The translations under genes were made by a program, and so were the position numbers. From positions 134,156,715 to 134,220,714 of the forward strand of contig CM056742.1 of assembly GCA_029851415.1 (NCBI GenBank): DNA of 64,000 bases. The letters are read 5' to 3'. The notes below the pieces were generated by a model, which saw only the letters and a program-made list of their open reading frames with translations, had not been told where the DNA came from and made no database searches. The DNA comes from Eretmocerus hayati (lineage: Eukaryota > Arthropoda > Insecta > Hymenoptera > Aphelinidae). Below are positions 34,915 through 46,582 of this stretch, in pieces; within the stretch, counting starts at the first letter, position 1; each line of letters starts with the position of its first letter.

Positions 34915-37306
34915 CCGTTTTTTTCCGTTTTGCCGCAATCACCCTCTCCAACCTGCCCGTTTCGGTCCGTAAGATTTTGTCCGTTTTTGCCCGTGCGCCC
35001 GTCCGTTTTTCCGTTTTGCAGGAAATACTCAGTCAAGCACGCCCGTTTCGGTCCGTGAGATCTGGTCCGTTTTTGTCCGTGCGCTCGTCCGTTTTTTCCG
35101 TTTTGCCGCAATCACCGTCTCCAGCCCGCCCGTTTCGGCCCGTGAGATCTGGTCCGTTTTTGTCCGTGCGCTCGTCCGTTTTTTTCCGTTTTGCAGGAAA
35201 TACTCAGTCAAGCACGCCCGTTTCGGTCCATGACATTTTGTCCGTTTTTGTCCGTGCGCCCGTCCGTTTTTTTCCGTTTTGCAGGAAATCCTCAGTTAAG
35301 CACGCCCGTTTCGGTCCGTGAGATCTGGTCCGTTTTTGTCCGTGCGCCCGTCCGTTTTTTTCCGTTTTGCAGGAAATCCTCAGTTGAGCACGCCCGTTTC
35401 GGTCTGTGAGATCTGGTCCGTTTTTGTCCGTGCGCTCGTCCGTTTTTTCCCGTTTTGCAGGAAATACTCAGTCAAGCACGCCCGTTCCGGTCCGTGCGAT
35501 CTGGTCCGTTTTTGTCCGTGCGCTCGTCCGTGAGATCTGGTCCGTTTTTGTCCGTGCTCTCGTCCGTTTTGCAGGAAATACTCAGTCAAGCAACCCCGTT
35601 TCGGTCCGTGACATTTTGTCCGTTTTTGTCCGTGCGCCCGTCCGTTTTTTTCCGTTTTGCAGGAAATGCTCAGTTAAGCACGCCCGTTTCGGTCCGTGAG
35701 ATCTGGTCCGTTCTTGTCCGTGCGCCCGTCCGTTTTTCTCCGTTTTGCAGGAAATCCTCAGTTAAGCACGCCCGTTTCCCCCCGTGAGATCTGGTCCGTT
35801 TTTGTCCGTGCGCCCGTCCGTTTTTTTCCGTTTTGCAGGAAATACTCAGTCGAGCACGGCCGTTTCGGTCCGTGCGATCTGGTCCGTTCCTGTCCGTGCG
35901 CCCGTCCGTTTTTTTCCGTTTTGCAGGAAATCCTCAGTGGAGCACGCCCGTTTCGGTCCGTAAGATCTGGTCCGTTCCTGTCCGTGCGCCCGTCCGTTTT
36001 TTTCCGTTTTGCAGGAAATCCTCAGTTGAGCACGCCCGTTTCGGTCCGTAAGATCTGGTCCGTTTTTGTCCGTGCGCTCGTCCGTTTTTTTCCGTTTTGC
36101 CGCAATCGGCCTCTCCAGCCCGCCCGTTTCGGCCCGTGAGATCTGGTCCGTTTTTGTCCGTGCGCTCGTCCGTTTTTCTTTCGTTTTGCAGGAAATACTC
36201 AGTCAAGCACGCCCGTTTCTGTCCGTGCGATCTGGTCCGTTCCTGTCCGTGCGCCCGTCCGTTTTTCTCCGTTTTGCAGGAAATCCTCAGTTAAGCACGC
36301 CCGTTTCCCCCCGTGAGATCTGGTCCGTTTTTGTCCGTACGCCCGTCCGTTTTTTTTCGTTTTGCAGGAAATACTCAGTCGAGCACGCCCGTTTCGGTCC
36401 GTGCGATCTGGTCCGTTTTTGTCCGTGCGCCCGTCCGTTTTTTTCCGTTTTGCAGGAAATCCTCAGTTGAGCACGCCCGTTTCGGTCCGTAAGATCTGGT
36501 CCGTTTTTGTCCGTACGCTCGTCCGTTTTTTTCCGTTTTGCCGCAATCGGCCTCTCCAGCCCGCCCGTTTCGGTCCGTGCGATCTGGTCCGTTCCTGTCC
36601 GTGCGCCCGTCCGTTTTTCTCCGTTTTGCAGGAAATCCTCAGTTAAGCATGCCTGTTTCCCCCCGTGAGATCTGGTCCGTTTTTGTCCGTACGCCCGTCC
36701 GTTTTTTTCCGTTTTGCAGGAAATACTCAGTAGAGCACGCCCGTTTCGGTCCGTGCGATCTGGTCCGTTTTTGTCCGTGCGCCCGTCCGTTTTTTTCCGT
36801 TTTGCAGGAAATCCTCAGTTGAGCACGCCCGTTTCGGTCCGTAAGATCTGGTCCGTTTTTGTCCGTGCGCTCGTCCGTTCTTTTCCGTTTTGCCGCAATC
36901 ACCCTCTCCAGCCCGCCCGTTCCGGCCCGTGAGATCTGGTCCGTTTTTGTCCGTGCGCTCGTGCGTTTTTTTCCGTTTTGCAGGAAATACTCAGTCAAGC
37001 ACGTCCGTTTCGGTCCGTGAGATCTGGTCTGTTTTTGTCCGTGCGCTCGTCCGTTTTTTTCCGTTTTGCAGGAAATACTCAGTTAAGCACGCCCGTTCCG
37101 GTCCGTGAGATCTGGTCCGTTTTTGTCCGTGCGCCCGTCCGTTTTTTTCCGTTTTCTAGGAAATCCTCAGTTAAGCATGCCCGTTTCGGTCCGTGAGATC
37201 TGGTCCGTTTTTGTCCGTGCGCTCGTCCGTTTCATTCCGTTTTGCAAGAAAAAGTCAAGCACGCCCCTTCCTCGTCCATGCGGGCTTGTTCGTACCCCCG
37301 TTCCGT
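34915..37306 (+). repeat. Left arm array: 88-bp tandem repeat
   Basis: About 26 units. The spacing between successive 'gcaggaaat' motifs (for example 35,281 and 35,369) is 88 bp. Units contain several 'gtccgt/ttccgt' hexamers and 'gagatctggtccg'. Two monomer variants alternate irregularly: one with 'gcaggaaatactcagtcaag' and one with 'gccgcaatcaccctctccag'. The last units before 37,306 are degenerate. Confidence 0.95.
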
Positions 37307-40300
37307 CCTTATCACATATATCGATAAACTGGGAGTCGCATGCAATGTCTTCCGACCGCACTATTCCTTGTTTGTCACTCAAGCATATACAATAGATGAT
37401 ATCTGAAGTGAGTCAACCCCCCCCCCCCCTCATTCCCATGCCCTGAGAGAACTTGAGAAGAACGTGAGAATACATCTTCCAAAAAATCTTGATGATCTGA
37501 GGTGTGAGACGAGTTGTCGAATCCCTGTTATCGTCTCATTTGAATTCGTCTCCTCTCCGTTTGCGCGAATATCGGAGAAATCGCGAGAATATCGGAGCAG
37601 AGTGTGGCCACGGGAGCCTTTTAACCTATAATATAGGAGTATTTTCATTCTCATTTCCCCCCGATTTTCGAATGATTTGAGCTAACCGATGAGTAGACGA
37701 ATTCAAAATAGATGATAACAAGTACTCTTCCACTCGTCGTCTAGCCTGAGTCGCAAGAGATCGCACAAAAATAGGAATGATTTTCAGCTTGCACGGTGAC
37801 CGCATCGCCTTATCTGCCGTAACCTTAGCAAGCTTAGAGTAGTGATTTGCGGAGTTCCGCTTTCCATACGGAAAGTGAGAATACTAGAACCACTGCCCTC
37901 TGATGACCGAGCTCGCAACTGCCAATTATCTGATTCAGGGTTGACAGATGAAAGTATCGATTAGATAATGTATGAAGTGGAGTTCGATACATCTAGGTCT
38001 ATCTCGAATCAGTTCCATGAATGTTGGCCGTATTTTTGCAAGTACACCCTGTATATTGCATGGGAAAGGGGGGGGGGGCTTTTGGTATCGTCATATAAAG
38101 ATGTCGAAGTCAGATCAATTTTGAGCCCCAAAATGAGCTGATTCGATCGGATTGAGCATGAAACGAGAAATCTCGTGTAGCGGGTCACTTTTTATACACT
38201 AACGCTGGTTACAGCGACAAATACCCTGTACATGGCTCCAAAGGGACTCAAATCTGATGTTCAGATACTTCAGATGAAAAATTCCAACGCATGCATAGAT
38301 TTTCAACCATGAAACACGACTGCTGTTAACAAGCTCACAAGAACACAAGTTTTAGATTAGAAAAATGCATTTCTGCAGGTGATCTGCACCACTTATGTAA
38401 AAAATAACGACCAATTCGGATTCTACACAGAACAATACGTTAAAATACGTTGGTTTCATGGTCGCACCTTGAAGTGCATACGGGAGCCTACCCAGCCCCC
38501 GGACCATGACTCTTACAACTCATAACACAGTGATTATATTTTATGATTGTGATGCCCGATGATACATAATTGGAGGGTTCAGACTTCTTGTTTTGATTTG
38601 CAGCTCAGAATTTTGATAAGTTACGAGTTTATTCGATTTGGCAATTTACTGAGTTTGTGACTCTCAAACCTCTTGCTTTTACTCAAATAAAAATAGGGAG
38701 TGAAATCTGAGCATCCCATCCGATAATCTGAATACTGAGAAAATTTTCATCAGGTCGTATTCGCTCAGACTATGTGCATTTATCGCCTGCAGATGATCAA
38801 ATCAGCCCCCCCCCCGCACAGATATTTACTCAAGTAAAATCATAGGTAACGTATTTCGATGAATATAATAGCGATGTTAAAAAAAGTGGAAGAAGCGTCG
38901 CGTCGTGCAGAGCAACGTTTTTATTGAGATTTTCGCAATATGTGAAGCATTTGGTTGAAAATATCCATCAACAAAATTTATTTCATAGAGATGAATAGTA
39001 TTGTTTAGTCCTAGTCAAGTTTTGTTGACCTGTGTGTGATTTTAACGCGACGCAAATGAGAATTTGAAAACTAGAGTATTCCTGAAAGTGGATTAATTTT
39101 TCATAACTATTTCCAGTAAGAATATTTCTGAGCCAATTCAGGCAGAGGATCGGGAGAAACTCGGCAACAGTCATCGAAAGTATTCTCTTAGTCTCGAACA
39201 AGATGGTTCTGCACGATACCAGATTATCGATATCTCACTCACTTTGGGGCGAACCTCATTGGAATAATAATTCTTTGAATCACGCGCTTTGTGTTTCTTC
39301 AGACCCATGGATGATAGAATTTTCTCAGAGGATTAATCGTTACCGCTCAATCAATTCGTAAGACGAACTAACTTTTTACACTTATACAAGTCGACTCCCG
39401 ATTCCGACACTTAAACCGAACCTCAAATTTTTCTCTTCATAACAAAAAGATCAAAATTCATCTTCAAAATATTCAAAATATAAACAAATAGTCAGGCACA
39501 ACTATACTCATACAGATCTTCGCACAAAAATGAGATATCGAAAAATTCGAGATACGCCAACTTCTCGATAGCCTGCGGATTAACAGGAGGAAACAGAATA
39601 ATTTGAGTGTTTCGACCAATAAAATGCACATCTTTCTGATCCGACTGATGATAGTAGGATACATTTCGCGGCATTCGAGTTGTTCTGAAAACCTCTATTG
39701 AAATCGGCCTTAAGAAGTCGATTTTTAAGTTATGAAGTTTCATTGTGCATAAAAATGAAATAAAAAAGGCATATAAATCCCTCGGAAAACTATCCTTTTC
39801 ACCCTGGAAAATTTAAATTTCGATGGAAAATTTCGTGATCTCAATAATGGCCCCAAACATTTTTTTCGCGTCCTAGGGCCTGCTCTTGCTATTTTCTGCA
39901 GAATATATCTCGATGCGATTGGAAATTGTCTGTTTTCTACGCATGCGCAGGAGTCTGAAATCAACCTCATTAGAAAGCCACGAAATTCCCTCCGAAATGA
40001 CCACTCAGCGAAGTCAGTTCCATGCATTTGCACCAGAGCTACATTCTCACTCCCACCCTTAAAACTCGATTGACTTGAATCTCGGCCATGTTTTTATGGA
40101 ATTATCACATAGTGATACAGTCTTGGCGGAGACATAAGCTATGAGGGGATTGAAAAATCAATTTTCGGGCTAAATTTTAGCATAAGTATGGTAATCGGGA
40201 ACAGATTGAGGGTCACTGTTCGTCGAAACAGGCGAATAGGCAGACAATACACGTAGATGGGCAGAAAAGATCAGATGCGGGAAAAACAGCCTGACTTGGA

Positions 40301-40410
40301 CCTGAACTCTTTCGGGGGTTATTTTCCCCTTGACAGAAGGGACGAGTGACGCGCACGGGAGTAACAACTGGCTCTGAATGCGGTTCCATTACGCATCCTT
40401 TCCATAAGCA
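37307..40410. other. Core of the foldback element, no recognisable gene
   Basis: About 3.1 kb without a transposase motif. The longest frames (up to 97 codons, 39,740-40,033 minus) are unrecognised. Three runs of ten or more C or G lie at 37,417, 38,068 and 38,806. 'acaccctgtatat' at about 38,044 resembles a motif common at ends of small insect DNA elements. Confidence 0.6.
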
Positions 40411-42975
40411 TGTATTTTCTGTGGAACGGGAAAAAACGGACGAGCGCACGGACAGAAACGGACCAGATCTCACGGGCCGAAACGGGCGGACTGGAGAGGG
40501 TGATTGCGGCAAAATGGGAAAAAAACGGACGAGCGCACGGACAGAAACGGACCAGATCTCACGGACCGAAACGGGCGTGCTTGACTGAGTATTCCCTGCA
40601 AAACGGAAAAAAACGGACGAGCGCACGGACAAAAACGGACCTGATCTCACGGACCGAAACGGGCGTGCTTAACTGAGTATTTCCTGCAAAACGGACAAAA
40701 ACGGACGAGCGCACGGACAAAAACGGACCAGATCTCACGGACCGAAACGGGCATGCTTAACTGAGGATTTCCTAGAAAACGGAAAAAAACGGACGGGCGC
40801 ACGGACAAAAACGGACCAGATCTCGCGGGCCGAAACGGGCGGGCTGGAGAGGGTGATTGCGGCAAAACGGAAAAAAACGGACGAGCGCACGGACAAAAAC
40901 GGACCAGATCTCACGGACCGAAACGGGCGTGCTTGACTGAGTATTTCCTGCAAAACGGAAAAAAACGGACGAGCGCACGGACAAAAACGTTCCAGATCTC
41001 ACGGACCGAAACGGGCATGCTTAACTGAGGATTTCCTAGAAAACGGAAGAAAACGGACGGGCGCACGGACAAAAACGGACCAGATCTCACGGACCGAAAC
41101 GGGCGTGCTTAACTGAGTATTTCCTGCAAAACGGAAAAAAACGGACGAGCGCACGGACAAAAACGGACCAGATCTCACGGACCGAAACGGACGTGCTTGA
41201 CTGAGTATTTCCTGCAAAACGGAGAAAAACGGACGGGCGCACGGACAAAAACGGACAAAATGTCACGGACCGAAACGGGCGTGCTTGACTGAGTATTTCC
41301 TGCAAAACGGACGAGCGCACGGACAAAAACGGACCAGATTTCACGGGCCGAAACGGGCGGGCTGGTGAGGGTGATTGCGGCAAAACGGAAAAAAACGGAC
41401 GAGCGCACGGACAAAAACGGACCAGATCTCACGGACCGAAACGGGCGTGCTTGACTGACCAGGAGAGTGTTTCAGATCCGGGTCACGGATTTGGCTGAAA
41501 CTTTGGAAATGGTCTTCTTTCAGCACCAAAAGATGAAACTCAGAATCATAGACCCTAACGCTCAAGCGTTTCCGAGCTACAGCTATAGGCATTAGCACTG
41601 CAGGTATACCTATATGTGTGACTTTTAACATGGGCCTATATGGGCCACGCTAATGTCATAAGCTGTAGCTCGAAAACGCTTGGGCGTTAGAGTCTATAAT
41701 TTTGGGTATCGTCTCTTTGTGCTAAAAGAAGACTACTTCCAGAGTGTCAGCCAAATTCGTAATCCGGATGTGATGACCTCTCCTGGTGAGTATTTCCTGC
41801 AAAACGGAAAAAAACGGACGGGCGCACGGACAAAAACGGACGGCCGCACGGACAAAAACGGACCAGATCTCACGGACAGAAACGGGCGTGCTCGACTGAG
41901 TATTTCCTGCAAAACGGAAAAAAACGGACGGGCGCACGGACAAAAACGGACCAGATCTCACGGACCGAAACGGGCGTGCTTGACTGAGTATTCCCTGCAA
42001 AACGGGAAAAAACGGACGAGCGCACGGGCAGAAACGGACAAAATCTCACGGACCGAAACGGGCGTGCTCGACTGAGTATTTCTTGCAAAACGGAAAAAAA
42101 CGGATGAGCGCACGGACAAAAACGGACTAGATCTCGCGGGCCGAAACGGGCGGGCTGGAGAGGGTGATTGCGGCAAAACGGGAAAAAACGGACGAGCGTA
42201 CGGACAAAAACGGACCAGATCTCACGGACCGAAACGGGCGTGCTTGACTGAGTATTTCCTGCAAAACGGAAAAAAACGGACGAGCGCACGGACAAAAACG
42301 GACCAGATCTCACGGACCGAAACGGGCATGCTTAACTGAGGATTCCCTAGAAAACGGAAAAAAACGGACGGGCGCACGGACAAAAACGGACCAGATCTCA
42401 CGGACCGAAACGGGCGGGCTGGAGAGGGTGCTTGCGGCAAAACGGAAAAAAACGGACGGGCGCACGGACAAAAACGGACCAGATCTCACGGACCGAAACG
42501 GGCGTGCTCAACTGAGGATTTCCTGCGAAACGGGAAAAAACGGACAGGCGCACGGACAAAAACGGACCAGATCTCACGGACCGAAACGGGCGTGCTCGAC
42601 TGAGTATTTCCTGCAAAACGGAAAAAAACGGACGGGCGCACGGACAAAAACGGACAAAATGTCACGGACCGAAACGGGCGTGCTTGACTGAGTATTTCCT
42701 GCAAAACGGACGAGCGCACGGACAAAAACGGACCAGATTTCACGGGCCGAAACGGGCGGGCTGGAGAGGGTGATTACGGCAAAACGGAAAAAACGGACGA
42801 GCGCACGGACAAAAACGGACCAGATCTCACGGACCGAAACGGGCGTGCTTGACTGAGTATTCCCTGCAAAACGGAAAAAAACGGACGGGCGCACGGGCAA
42901 AAACGGACAAAATCTCACGGACCGAAACGGGCGGGTTGGAGAGGGTGATTGCGGCAAAACGGAAAAAAACGGCGA
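40411..42975 (-). repeat. Right arm array: 88-bp tandem repeat, inverted
   Basis: Reverse-complement counterpart of the left array, about 25 units, with the same two monomer variants. It is interrupted at 41,459-41,786 by a hairpin insertion. Confidence 0.95.
41459..41786. mobile_element. 328-bp MITE-like hairpin inserted in an 88-bp repeat, TGA target duplication
   Basis: It begins CCAGGAGAG and ends CTCTCCTGG; the arms pair imperfectly over most of their length, for example 'cgctcaagcgttt' with 'aaacgcttgggcg'. TGA (41,456-41,458 and 41,787-41,789) is duplicated. Removing the insertion and one TGA restores the monomer sequence 'cttgactgagtatttcc'. The centre 'cttttaacatgggcctatat' resembles the centre of the element at 63,540-63,852. 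It has no ORF. A 3-bp duplication is typical of PIF/Harbinger-like elements, but that class is inferred. Confidence 0.85.
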
Positions 42976-43127
42976 GTTGAACGGACAGAAACGGACGTTG
43001 AGCTTGCAAGCTCTTCTCCTTCTTGTCAAAGAGCCACACGGACGCGCACGGAAAATGTCCGTTTTACACGTACTCCCGAGGTTTTTTACACGGACTCTAC
43101 ACGGGAGGTGTGCGAATAACCACTTCC

Positions 43128-43136
43128 TTGCTCTAT
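43128..43136 (+). repeat. Target-site duplication, right copy (TTGCTCTAT)
   Basis: Identical to 34,751-34,759 and directly adjacent to the terminal CCACTTCC of the foldback element. Confidence 0.85.
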
Positions 43137-43455
43137 AATGCCAATAATAGTCATTTCTAATCGGCAAATGAAACGTTCATGACCTAATTCCCATCTGCCG
43201 GTTTCTTTGCACTGCGTTTGATAAAAATATTCCGTTTGGTCAATCCCAATAACTTTCTTCTACGAGCGTCGGTTTTAAAATATTACGATTCTACTGGGGT
43301 CGAATGAAACAATTTCTATTGCACGCAAGGTTTCTTAAAATCTTTTCTGAATGTGCTTGCAATTAGTGAGGGTTTTCATGTTGCTGTGTGAAACCAAGAA
43401 AAATGTCTTATTTTCATCGATCATCCACGGCTAAAAGCTTCATCTCCGCGCAATA

Positions 43456-44739
43456 CCGTCAAATTGGGTAAATTTGGTACGATTTCGTTACTTTTTATTT
43501 TTTTTGGCTCGGCATCTCAACATACATTGACAAAACCCACTTAGTAGTCAATCTGAAGCTTACAGTCACAGCTTTCGATTGACGGGCTACAAAGTTCAAT
43601 TTGATGAGTTTGAGCCGGAGCTATTAGCAGTTGAAGAAGTGTACCAAAGTTAGACCTCTACTGGGCAACTTTGGTACACTTACAAAATATTTCAACTCTA
43701 CACTCAGAAAAGTAATCCTTTGCGAGAAAGTCTTGGATGGCTTTGGCAGATTTTTGGATATGTCTTTGAGCTAACGCCCGAAGCAGTTGTGATAACTCCG
43801 CGGGGCCTTCCTTGCGCCGTCCGTGTCGGGCAGAAAGTAAATAATAACTTTCGAGGTTATGCGGAACGAACGCCGAATATTCCACTGGCAACCACTTTTT
43901 CTGATTATTCTTGCTCTCTCTTCTACTTCAATGTTACGTAAAAATATTCGCTACAATCGTCTTGTTGGGCAATTCATAGTTATCACTCGTTAATATAAAA
44001 ACATATAGATCACCACTTGTCAATACGTTCCATTGCTCGGGGAGTTATCACAACGGCACGGGGCAAGGATCCTCACTCCAGTGCCGGAAAGCCCTGACGG
44101 AGTTGAGGTAAAGCCCGCGGAGTTGTGACAAAGAATTGCTTTTCTGAGTGTACCCACCACCGTGTGAGTGAACTAATTTTAATTGTTCAGAAGACTTATT
44201 TTAAGCTGTCTGAAACATTTTAAAACCTCATAAACCATCACTCGACTCAAGATGGGATGAAAAGAGGCTGTCATAGGAAGTTGTACTGGAGTTACCCCAT
44301 TCTCATGCTTCTTACGTAGAGTGGGGTAACTTTGGTACGATTTTTTCTGGTTTTTTTCCCGGTTTTTCATTCGTTAAAATTCCAAATGTTGTAAATACCT
44401 CAATGTAACGATGGTTTCTTTTATTTAGTGACAAATGTGGTCGAAATGTAGCATTATTCATCCGTGGTTCGTTCTGGAACACTCCTTTCCAGTTACACTA
44501 AGTGGACCACTCGCGTATCGTTGCTAAATCAGCCTTTTTGGAAAAAGCTTTAATAAACAACCACAATCATTCACACAGGATCTATAGCGACTCAAAACAT
44601 TGTTCATACATTTTACACATGGGGAGAACAGGTTTCAGAGCGGTATAAGCATTTATCTTGCAGAACGCAGCTCTGAAAGTCATTTTCCAAGGGTGTACCA
44701 AAGTTGCACCCACTGTACCAAAGTTACCCAATTTGCCGT
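43456..44739. mobile_element. Inverted-repeat element with TTGGTAC motifs, TA-flanked
   Basis: Left end 'ccgtcaaattgggtaaattt' and right end 'cccaatttgccgt' are inverted copies next to TA (43,454-43,455 and 44,740-44,741). The 'ggtaactttggtac' motif or its complement recurs inside at about 43,637, 43,662, 44,327, 44,696 and 44,715. A possible tandem structure exists: a second left-end-like block starts at about 44,320. No transposase was found. It hosts the nested insertion at 43,701-44,150. Confidence 0.5.
43701..44150. mobile_element. 450-bp MITE with TA duplication (Tc1/mariner-like), nested
   Basis: Terminal CACTCAGAAAAG and CTTTTCTGAGTG are perfect inverted repeats, flanked by TA (43,699-43,700 and 44,151-44,152). 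The inner parts 'gttgtgataactccgcgggg' and 'ggggagttatcacaac' also pair. CACT ends and a TA duplication are usual for Tc1/mariner-type non-autonomous elements. It has no transposase. It lies within the TTGGTAC element. Confidence 0.7.
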
Positions 44740-44741
44740 TA

Positions 44742-46380
44742 TCGATATTATGCTTATTATAAATCGTCGATTTTTCTTCATGCTATGCTAATCTGCAAGC
44801 TTGCATTCGACTGAATGATGTCCAAAGCAAATGTCAACAGACCAAGTGCCTTTACTGATTCCAATAGTACCGTGTGTTGATCGTAAGTCATTATACATCG
44901 GTACAACCGGTTAACACACTGGGAAGAATTTTACGAATTTCAATGAAAATGTTCAATTACAGTGTTTGAATGGTCAACCACGATCATCAACTAATCTGGT
45001 CAAAATTCAATCAAGGTCACCAATTCGGATACGATCACCGCCAAAAGTTGCTTAACCTGGACTTTTGCCCAAAATGGCTCTTAGCGCCACCACCACCGAT
45101 ACTTATTTCCATTTGTTTTAAAAAAAACTATGGTAAAACTTGTTTTCCTCCATTCAATGATATCGCCCCGGGCCCGTCGCCATCAATCTCACGGTGTATT
45201 GACGACTACATTTACAATAGATAAGTGCTCAGAGTTATCGTTCGCGTAGGCAACGAATGCAAAACACGCCACTTCGGGCTCAATTCCGGGTTGAAGGAAA
45301 TTTTCAACAGACGAAGTCTAGCATAATTTCGACCACGTGGTTGGAATATCCACTCAACCTCCCTAATTTAAAATTTCTTTTCTAACCACTCGGTTGAAAA
45401 TTCATTGCCTATTTTCTACCGTGTACATACATAGATACATGGGTGAGCTTGCACCGCATGAATTGAACCCAATCATGAACCAAATTGCCCAAATCGGAAC
45501 TGAGCAATCGATACCGAAACCGATCAAAATTTCAAGCTTATTTGGGGAGGGGGGAATTCTTTCGAGCTTGCAAGCTCGAATCGACATGCCAGTCACACTC
45601 CACATACTTGCCTGTTCAAGTTATCCAAAGACCGCGCCCTTTGCATACGGGGGAGACGACGAAACACCATAGGCGCGGCAAATGGCATATATCGAGTTCC
45701 GTAAACCCTTACCACCCGGTTATCTACGCTCTCGAAACGAGCGACGCGCGACGTCTGCAAGGGACAGGGCTAAGATCGAGCTTGCAAGGGCTCTACCATC
45801 TATATCTATACATTGGCATATACGCGACAAGACAAGACTTTCTCTCCTCTTCTCTATCTACCTCAAACCTCAAGCCTCTTCTATATTAGACAGCCGTGAA
45901 TCGAGAAGACTCAACAAAAGTATAGATCGTCCCAAAAGGGTATAGTATGTAGGTACCTCAAAGGGCCGACTGTAGACCTCGAGAGGCTACGATAAGGAGT
46001 CGAGTCTCGAAAACAAGCTGAAGATAGATGGCGTGCGATATAATACGAACACTAAGAGTGTATGTAATAAAGGTACTAAGAACAGCCCTGCAAGCTCTGT
46101 ATACAGCTGATGTACCAATTAACCACCCCGTCGAGTTTCGAAGCTTTACCACCGAGGCAAGAGAAATGAGCGTCACGCCCTTATAGATATATACTATGTA
46201 GAAAAGGAAAAAAAAAGACTCCCCGCGCGGTGTATCGCTTGCATATACATTTTCGCACCCGCGCACCACTGATGCCAGGATCTGCTGCGGGTGATAGTTG
46301 GGAATAGAATATATAGAGGGTGGAGGGCCACTTTACAGCTGAGAATAATGTGCTCGGTTAAATTAGTTTGGTTACCAAGC
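44742..46380. other. No recognisable gene; palindrome at 45,561
   Basis: Several short frames at 45,394-45,945 are unrecognised. A perfect 20-bp palindrome TTCGAGCTTGCAAGCTCGAA lies at 45,561-45,580, and 'gagcttgcaag'-like words recur at about 45,778 and 46,389. The stretch is CG-richer than its surroundings and leads into the candidate promoter. Confidence 0.4.
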
Positions 46381-46386
46381 TATAAA
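46381..46386 (+). promoter_or_regulatory. Candidate TATA box
   Basis: TATAAA followed by GGGAG lies 108 bp upstream of an ATG in good context (acaccATGG). A start site about 30 bp downstream would give a 5' leader of about 75-80 nt. No initiator consensus is obvious. Confidence 0.3.
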
Positions 46387-46488
46387 GGGAGAGCTTGCAA
46401 AGTAAGCTGGGTGTCCGTTCGCTTTAGGTGACTTTATTCAAGTTCGCATATCGTGCACTCGTTGGCCACAGAAAATAGAAGGGACACC

Positions 46489-46582
46489 ATGGACATCAGC
46501 GTGAAGCAAAAGTTAGAATTGCGTTCCGTAGAACAGAATTGGATTTGTAAATTTTGCATCGAAGCATATCACGGTGTATCTG
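46489..46582 (+). CDS. Candidate first coding exon of an unknown gene
   Basis: The ATG at 46,489 opens 31 codons (MDISVKQKLELRSVEQNW, then ICKFCIEAYHGVS) that end at a splice-donor-like G|GTAAGC (46,583). A TATA box lies 108 bp upstream. The CxxC pair could bind metal, but the exon is too short to assign a family. No downstream exon in the right phase was recognised. If the donor is not used, the frame runs on to 46,656 without homology. Confidence 0.25.

Larger units (their letters stand above)
34760..43127. mobile_element. 8.4-kb foldback transposable element with 88-bp tandem-repeat arms
   Basis: The outer about 130 bp at each end are near-identical inverted copies (GGAAGTGGTTATTCGCACAC at both ends, only a couple of differences), including a GAGCTTGCAAGCTC palindrome at 34,874 and 43,000. 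Inward, each arm is an array of about 25 units of 88 bp in opposite orientation. The core (about 37,306-40,410) shows no transposase. Nine-base target duplications flank it. Foldback elements and Mutator-like elements both have long, repeat-built inverted termini and 9-bp duplications, so it is best read as a non-autonomous member of that kind. It is not coding, and the long open frames in the arms are artefacts of the repeat. Confidence 0.85.

Noticed and set aside
34915..37240. Regularly spaced repeats resembling a CRISPR array
   Set aside because: The units are contiguous 88-bp monomers without unique spacers, in a eukaryotic transposon.
34848..37395. Many overlapping ORFs of 60-160 codons rich in RPSVFFRFAGN-type peptide repeats
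   Set aside because: They come from the 88-bp tandem repeat, whose period is not a multiple of three, so the same peptide recurs in shifting frames on both strands. They do not represent a repeat protein gene.
40213..43167. ORFs up to 197 codons in the right foldback arm
   Set aside because: Mirror image of the left-arm artefact. The frames have no start context and no domain, and are explained by the satellite.
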